Below, in pieces: positions 32,643 through 36,330 of a stretch of DNA of 36,330 bases (position 1 is its first letter; each line of letters opens with the position of its first letter). A program made the translations under genes and the position numbers. Source of the DNA: an uncultured Granulicella sp. (lineage in GTDB: Bacteria; Acidobacteriota; Terriglobia; Terriglobales; Acidobacteriaceae); contig CAIZFH010000304.1 in the NCBI GenBank assembly GCA_903932155.1, positions 1 through 36,330 on the forward strand. Direction: 5' to 3'. The notes beneath the pieces are model-generated. The model saw only the letters and a program-made list of their open reading frames with translations. It searched no databases and was not told the DNA's origin.

Positions 32643-34385
32643 ATGCATCTGTTTGTACGCAGGCTTTCACTCGCAGTATTATGCTGCACCTCCATTTCCA
32701 TTTTGGCTCAGATACCCGCAACTCCACCCGCGCCGGCCCAGAACAACGCAACGGCACCGATGCAGACTGCCGTGGCCGCGCCAGCGCAGGTTGCGATCCA
32801 GGTTGATCTGGCCAAGTCGCTGGGAACGTACAAGCCCGTTGGGCGATGGTTCGGATACGACGAGTCCGACTACACATTCATGCAGTACGGAAAGCAACTG
32901 CTGGGCGAGCTGCATGACATGTCTCCAGTGCCGGTATATATTCGCGCCCATCATCTGTTCACCTCGGGGGATGGAGTTCCCAGCCTGAAGTGGAGCTCCA
33001 GCAACGTGTTTACGCTGGACGCCAATGGCATGCCTGTGTACGACTTCACAATTCTGGACAAGATCTTCGATGCCTACCACGAAGCTGGGGTCCGACCGTT
33101 TGTAGAGCTGGGATTCATGCCGAAGGACCTGGCCAGCGGCGACGGGCCGTACATGCTGCCCTATCCGAAGACGGTGACCGGCTCGGTGCAGAGTCCGCCC
33201 AAGGACTATGCGATGTGGGGCGAGCTGGTGCGGCGCTTTACCGAACACCTGGTGCAGCGATACGGCAAAGCTGAAGTTGCGACGTGGTACTTCGAAGTGT
33301 GGAACGAACCGGACATCGGTTACTGGAAGGGCACGCCTGCGGAATACTACAAACTGTACGATTACTCTGTTGCGGGCGTTCGCAAGGCGCTGCCAAATGC
33401 TATGGTGGGCGGACCTGCCGTCACTGGTCCGGGATCGACACGCGCCACGACCTTTCTGAATAATTTTTTCAAACACTGCGAGCATGACAAGAACGCCTGG
33501 ACCGGAGAGCCGATCCCGCTGGACTTTGTCACGTTTCATCCCAAGGGCCAAGCCCGATTTGTGGATGGGCATGTACGCATGGGACTCAGCAACGAGTTGA
33601 GCACGGCGGCCAGCGGATTCCGCACGGTTGCCGCGTCGACGAAGTACCACAACCTGCCGATCATCCTGTCGGAGGCAGATCCCGAGGGCTGCGCAGCATG
33701 CTCCGCCAAGGAGAACCCTGCCAACGGCTACCGCAACGGGCTGATGTATCCCGCGTACACTGCGGTGGCGATGAAGGCGCTGATCGACCTGGCGGCACAA
33801 TCGCATGCGAATCTGGCAGGCATGCTCAACTGGGAGTTCGAGTTCGAAGGCAAGCAGTACTTCGAGGGCTTCCGTACTTTGGCGACCAATGGGATAGACA
33901 AGCCCGAGCTGAATATCTTCCGTATGGCTGCCATGTTCTCCGGCGATCGGGTGGAAACGACAAGCTCGGCGCAGATAGCATCCGGCGAAATTGCGAAGAC
34001 CGGAGTGCGCGCGCAGCCGGACATCGATGCGTTTGCTACGAAGAGCCTTCACGAAGCTGCGGTGATGCTGTGGAACTATCATGACGACGACCTTCCTGCT
34101 GTCGATACCAAGATCACGGTGAAGATCGCAGGCATTCCTGTTGGCATAAAACGGGTGCGGTTGGAACACTTCCGCATCGACAACAACCACTCCAACGCGT
34201 TCACGGTGTGGAAGGCTATGGGATCGCCCCAAGAGCCGACACCGGAGCAGTATGCGCAACTGAAGGCAGCAGGACAGCTAGAGCTGCTGACATCGCCGGA
34301 GTGGATGGATGTCAAGGGTGGAAGTGTGACCATTGATACGCCGATGCCACGGCAGGCGACATCGCTGCTGCATCTGGAGTGGTAG
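32643..34385 (+). CDS. Secreted glycoside hydrolase, GH39-like
   Basis: From ATG 32643 (GAGG nine bases before the start) this is a 580-residue exported protein. The signal peptide is VRRLSLAVLCCTSISILAQ, followed by a Pro/Ala-rich linker to about residue 50. The catalytic (beta/alpha)8 domain resembles GH39 beta-xylosidases and alpha-iduronidases: YIRAHHLFTSGDG, FDAYHEAGVRPFVELGFMP, WYFEVWNEPDIGYW with the acid/base glutamate, and LPIILSEADPEGCAA as the likely nucleophile segment. The C-terminal part is beta-rich (VMLWNYHDDDLPAVDTKITV) as in GH39 accessory domains. The substrate could be xylan, plant hemicellulose or another beta-linked glycoside. It follows the sigma/anti-sigma pair on the same strand and converges on the MscS gene. 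Confidence 0.78.
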   Translation: MHLFVRRLSLAVLCCTSISILAQIPATPPAPAQNNATAPMQTAVAAPAQVAIQVDLAKSLGTYKPVGRWFGYDESDYTFMQYGKQLLGELHDMSPVPVYIRAHHLFTSGDGVPSLKWSSSNVFTLDANGMPVYDFTILDKIFDAYHEAGVRPFVELGFMPKDLASGDGPYMLPYPKTVTGSVQSPPKDYAMWGELVRRFTEHLVQRYGKAEVATWYFEVWNEPDIGYWKGTPAEYYKLYDYSVAGVRKALPNAMVGGPAVTGPGSTRATTFLNNFFKHCEHDKNAWTGEPIPLDFVTFHPKGQARFVDGHVRMGLSNELSTAASGFRTVAASTKYHNLPIILSEADPEGCAACSAKENPANGYRNGLMYPAYTAVAMKALIDLAAQSHANLAGMLNWEFEFEGKQYFEGFRTLATNGIDKPELNIFRMAAMFSGDRVETTSSAQIASGEIAKTGVRAQPDIDAFATKSLHEAAVMLWNYHDDDLPAVDTKITVKIAGIPVGIKRVRLEHFRIDNNHSNAFTVWKAMGSPQEPTPEQYAQLKAAGQLELLTSPEWMDVKGGSVTIDTPMPRQATSLLHLEW

Positions 34386-34409
34386 GGGTGGATGCGAGCC
34401 AAACTCCGC

Positions 34410-35369
34410 TTAGGATGACAGGTTATTTTTCACCTCCGTTGAGGATGACGAATTGTTTTTGTCGTGGTGCATGAGGAGGATGTTGTTGGGGTCTGTGCCG
34501 AGGGGGATGGCGTTCTGCTCGAATGCCTGGAGGATGCGGCGGCGCAGCTCGCGCAGGATGGCGTCCTTCTGATTGATTGCGATTCGAATACTGACCGGGT
34601 AAATTACGACGCGCCCGTGGATGGCATCGACGCCGGGGACGACGGGATCGGCGAGAGCGATCTGCTGGAAGGCGGGATCGTTGCGCACGGCTAGCGCGGT
34701 GGCGCGGAGGATAGACAGGACTCGATCGGGATCGGCTGAGGCGTCGACTGAGAGAGAGATCGTGGCGACGATGAAGTCGCGGGACATGTTGGAGACGGTG
34801 GCTACCTGGGAGTTGGGGATGAAATGGACTGCTCCATCGATATCGCGCAGGGTAGTGACGCGCAGGGTGAGGTCTATGACGGTGCCTGCGAGGCCTGCGA
34901 GGCGAACGTTATCGCCGACGTTGTACTGATTTTCCAAAAGAATAAAGATGCCGTTGAGTACGTCTTTGAAGAGGGACTGCGCCCCGAGACCGATACCGAC
35001 TCCGACGACTCCGGCGGAGGCGAGTAGTGGGGTGAGGTTGATGTTGAAGACGGAGAGGATGTGGAGCAGGACAATGAAACCGATGATGCCGTAGGCCGTG
35101 GCGCGCAGGATGGCGGCGACGGTGCGGATTTCGGAGGCGCGCTGCTGGTTGTCGGTCTGGCGGTCTGCCAGAACCCTCATGCGATGAACGAAGAAGTTGA
35201 CGATTTGGGCGAGAATAAAGGCGATGACAAGGATGACTGTCATGCGTGGAAGGTCGCCGTGGACGAAGGCGAGGAGATCGTGGTGCCATTGATGCAGCAC
35301 ATCGGTAAAGTTGTCGAAATCTCCGGCCAGCTTAGCGTTCTCTTGCACAGTGAGGGTGAGGAGGAACAT
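34410..35369 (-). CDS. Small-conductance mechanosensitive channel, MscS family
   Basis: The 319-residue inner-membrane protein should open under membrane tension and release solutes on osmotic downshock. It has two N-terminal hydrophobic helices (MTVILVIAFILAQIVNFFVH and ATAYGIIGFIVLLHILSVF), the pore helix TM3 with its Gly/Ala pattern (LASAGVVGVGIGLGAQSLFK), then DVLNGIFILLENQYNVGDNV and the cytoplasmic beta domain with TLRDIDGAVHFIPNSQVATV. The Lys/Ser-rich tail NNSSSSTEVKNNLSS is likely flexible. Length matches E. coli MscS (286) plus a longer N-terminus. It stands alone, convergent with the GH39-like gene. Whether it is mechanosensitive or a modified family member cannot be told from sequence. 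Confidence 0.9.
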   Translation of the reverse strand: MFLLTLTVQENAKLAGDFDNFTDVLHQWHHDLLAFVHGDLPRMTVILVIAFILAQIVNFFVHRMRVLADRQTDNQQRASEIRTVAAILRATAYGIIGFIVLLHILSVFNINLTPLLASAGVVGVGIGLGAQSLFKDVLNGIFILLENQYNVGDNVRLAGLAGTVIDLTLRVTTLRDIDGAVHFIPNSQVATVSNMSRDFIVATISLSVDASADPDRVLSILRATALAVRNDPAFQQIALADPVVPGVDAIHGRVVIYPVSIRIAINQKDAILRELRRRILQAFEQNAIPLGTDPNNILLMHHDKNNSSSSTEVKNNLSS

Positions 35370-36330
35370 GATGGGACATCTCCGATATTTGTACGGGCTT
35401 AAGTTGAGGCCACTGGGTCAAGTATCTCTCGTTTGATGAAATGAATGCTGTGAAGGAGGGGAGCGATGAAGATGCTTCGCAGGATGACAGTATGGGCTGC
35501 GGCCGGTGGATTGATGCTGGCGATGGGGAGTGCGGGACAGGGGCAGCAGGGAAGCGGGGGCCGGACACAGCCGGTGCAGACCCAGGAGCCGATGATACCG
35601 ATTGTGATGCCCGATTCGCAGACAGATAAGTTGGAGCAGGACCGGGAAAAGCTGGCAAACAAAGAACGGCAGAAGAAGCTGGTGGAGGAAACGGCGAAGC
35701 TGCTGGAGCTGGCGAATGAGCTGAAGGCGGCAGTGGACAAGTCGAACAAGGACACGCTGTCGCTAGATGTGGTGCGCAAGGCGGATGAGATTGAGAAACT
35801 GGCGCATAGTGTGAAAGTGGGGATGAAGGGGAACTGAGGAGCGCGTGAAGTTGCAGGTTGGATTCGGCGACGGCCTGTAGGGTGGGGAGGATAGTTGCAG
35901 GTTGCAGATTGTCAGTTGCAAGTTGAAGGGCGGGTTGGGGATCGGCTATGGGCTGTGAGGTATGGGCCATGAGCAGGTTTTCGGGCATTGCGGCGATGGG
36001 GGCGATGGGGCCGAGGTCGGGGTCGAGGATGAGGTTTTCCACCAAGCTGTCGGGACCGTTGGGGTCTGAGCCGGGGTCGCGGGGGAGGAGGCAGGCGATG
36101 ACCTGGAGGCCGTAGAGGAGGCGGCCGGCGCGGATGGGGTCGAGGTCGTTGGAGGCGATGCGGCCGAGGATCTGGGAGGCAACAAGGAGGGCGGAGGCAC
36201 GGTCCTCGACGATGGGGAGGGTGAATGGCTCGGCGGCGTCGAGGTAGCGGAAGTTACCGGCTGGAGGCGCGGGGCGGCGGGTAGTGTGGTGGTAGTAGCA
36301 GAAACTTTCGCCGCGCAGTGCGACCGAGCG
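35332..36330 (-). CDS. Incomplete gene entering from the right edge, unknown function
   Basis: From the window edge at 36330 a minus-strand frame stays open for 333 codons, ending at 35332 within the 5' end of the MscS gene. Its first part looks coding: RSVALRGESFCYYHHTTRRP, then AGNFRYLDAAEPFTLPIVED, DRASALLVASQILGRIASND and AGRLLYGLQVIACLLPRD, resembling acidobacterial hypothetical proteins that begin with a Cys/His cluster. The N-terminus lies outside the window. From about 35930 leftward the translation becomes Pro/Ser/Ala-rich and without pattern, and it runs antisense to the small coiled-coil gene. I believe only about 35930-36330 is genuinely coding, with the true end altered by a frameshift or an extended tail. 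No function is assigned. Confidence 0.45.
   Translation of the reverse strand, partial: RSVALRGESFCYYHHTTRRPAPPAGNFRYLDAAEPFTLPIVEDRASALLVASQILGRIASNDLDPIRAGRLLYGLQVIACLLPRDPGSDPNGPDSLVENLILDPDLGPIAPIAAMPENLLMAHTSQPIADPQPALQLATDNLQPATILPTLQAVAESNLQLHALLSSPSSPLSHYAPVSQSHPPCAPHLATACPCSTCPLPPSAHSPAPAASPFPPPASSAVLCLPAFPGPAPTYLSANRASQSVSSAPGSAPAVSGPRFPAAPVPHSPSPASIHRPQPILSSCEASSSLPSFTAFISSNERYLTQWPQLKPVQISEMSHHVPPHPHCARER
35466..35837 (+). CDS. Small exported coiled-coil protein, unknown function
   Basis: This 123-residue protein has an excellent ribosome site (GGAGGGGAG just before ATG 35466). A signal peptide (LRRMTVWAAAGGLMLAMGSA) is followed by a Gly/Gln-rich segment and then a long charged helix, DKLEQDREKLANKERQKKLV and ETAKLLELANELKAAVDKSN, ending in VVRKADEIEKLAHSVKVGMK. 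Heptad-like spacing of Leu suggests a coiled coil or helical bundle. I know no function. A minus-strand open frame runs through the whole gene (see 35332-36330), but the ribosome site, signal peptide and helical periodicity favour this strand as coding. Confidence 0.65.
   Translation: MKMLRRMTVWAAAGGLMLAMGSAGQGQQGSGGRTQPVQTQEPMIPIVMPDSQTDKLEQDREKLANKERQKKLVEETAKLLELANELKAAVDKSNKDTLSLDVVRKADEIEKLAHSVKVGMKGN
35894..35926. repeat. Short GTTGCA-rich imperfect tandem repeat
   Basis: GTTGCAGGTTGCAG followed by GTTGCAA and GTTGAA gives four imperfect hexamer/heptamer units, with another GTTGCAG-like unit near 35850. It coincides with the point where the right-edge reading frame loses coding character. 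Confidence 0.4.

Noticed and set aside
32679-34259. Minus-strand open frame of 526 codons
   Set aside because: It lies wholly antisense to the GH39-like gene; its translation is Arg/His-rich without any family pattern and it lacks a ribosome site. It is a by-product of GC-rich codon use.

Overview
The window looks like chromosome of an acidobacterium of the Terriglobia type (Granulicella/Terriglobus/Edaphobacter-like). Grounds: a VWFA-related protein of the kind typical of Acidobacteria (20441-22192), strongly C/G-ending codons in many genes, and dispersed short palindromic repeats that I associate with these genomes. The assignment is by recognition, not by a search. Almost everything is housekeeping or envelope metabolism. 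I see no prophage, transposase, CRISPR array or rRNA.

Layout. 1-224: two copies of a 79-bp direct repeat carrying the 5' end of the first gene. 205-1170 (+): UDP-glucuronate decarboxylase. 1408-7153 (-): pyruvate dehydrogenase E1 (aceE), a degenerate E1-alpha-like paralogue, and a Wzi-like outer-membrane protein, colinear in that order of transcription. 7364-8649 (+): tsaB and a rimI-like acetyltransferase whose start overlaps the tsaB stop. 8668-10566 (-): uvrC. 10731-11027 (+): small membrane protein. 11224-11997 (-): tpiA. 12170-14272 (+): secreted 12-repeat NHL propeller protein. 14480-18090 (-): operon of an unrecognised 491-aa protein, a Tat-exported DUF362 protein and an ApbE-type flavin transferase. 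18371-20041 (+): glpD. 20042-20440: repeat island. 20441-22192 (-): VWFA protein. 22193-23027: long non-coding stretch with hairpin repeats, AT-rich DNA and a G-tract. 23028-25616 (-): sugar transporter and FGGY kinase. 25811-28516 (+): MgtA-type P-type ATPase. 28697-28785 (-): tRNA-Leu(UAA). 28888-31323 (-): TPR lytic transglycosylase. 31698-34385 (+): ECF sigma factor, small zinc-finger anti-sigma factor and a secreted GH39-like hydrolase. 34410-35369 (-): MscS channel. 35466-35837 (+): small exported coiled-coil protein. 35332-36330 (-): incomplete gene entering from the right edge.

The most striking feature is a set of dispersed repeats. Family A (GGGTGCCCCAT ... GGGTGGG) occurs six times as a hairpin whose stem sequence varies with compensation. 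Family B (TGTCATTCTGAGCG ... GAATCCCCGCAT) occurs four times plus a remnant. Both families sit mainly between genes, yet one copy of each lies inside the rimI-like gene and is translated in frame, adding about 15 residues each at positions that look like surface loops. Elsewhere one family is nested inside another. All copies I found share the same orientation.

Functional links that can be inferred: the UDP-xylose-forming enzyme, the Wzi-like protein, the lytic transglycosylase and the GH39-like enzyme concern surface or wall polysaccharides. tsaB and rimI serve the translation apparatus. tpiA, glpD and aceE belong to central carbon metabolism but are not in one operon. The kinase-transporter pair is a small sugar-uptake unit.
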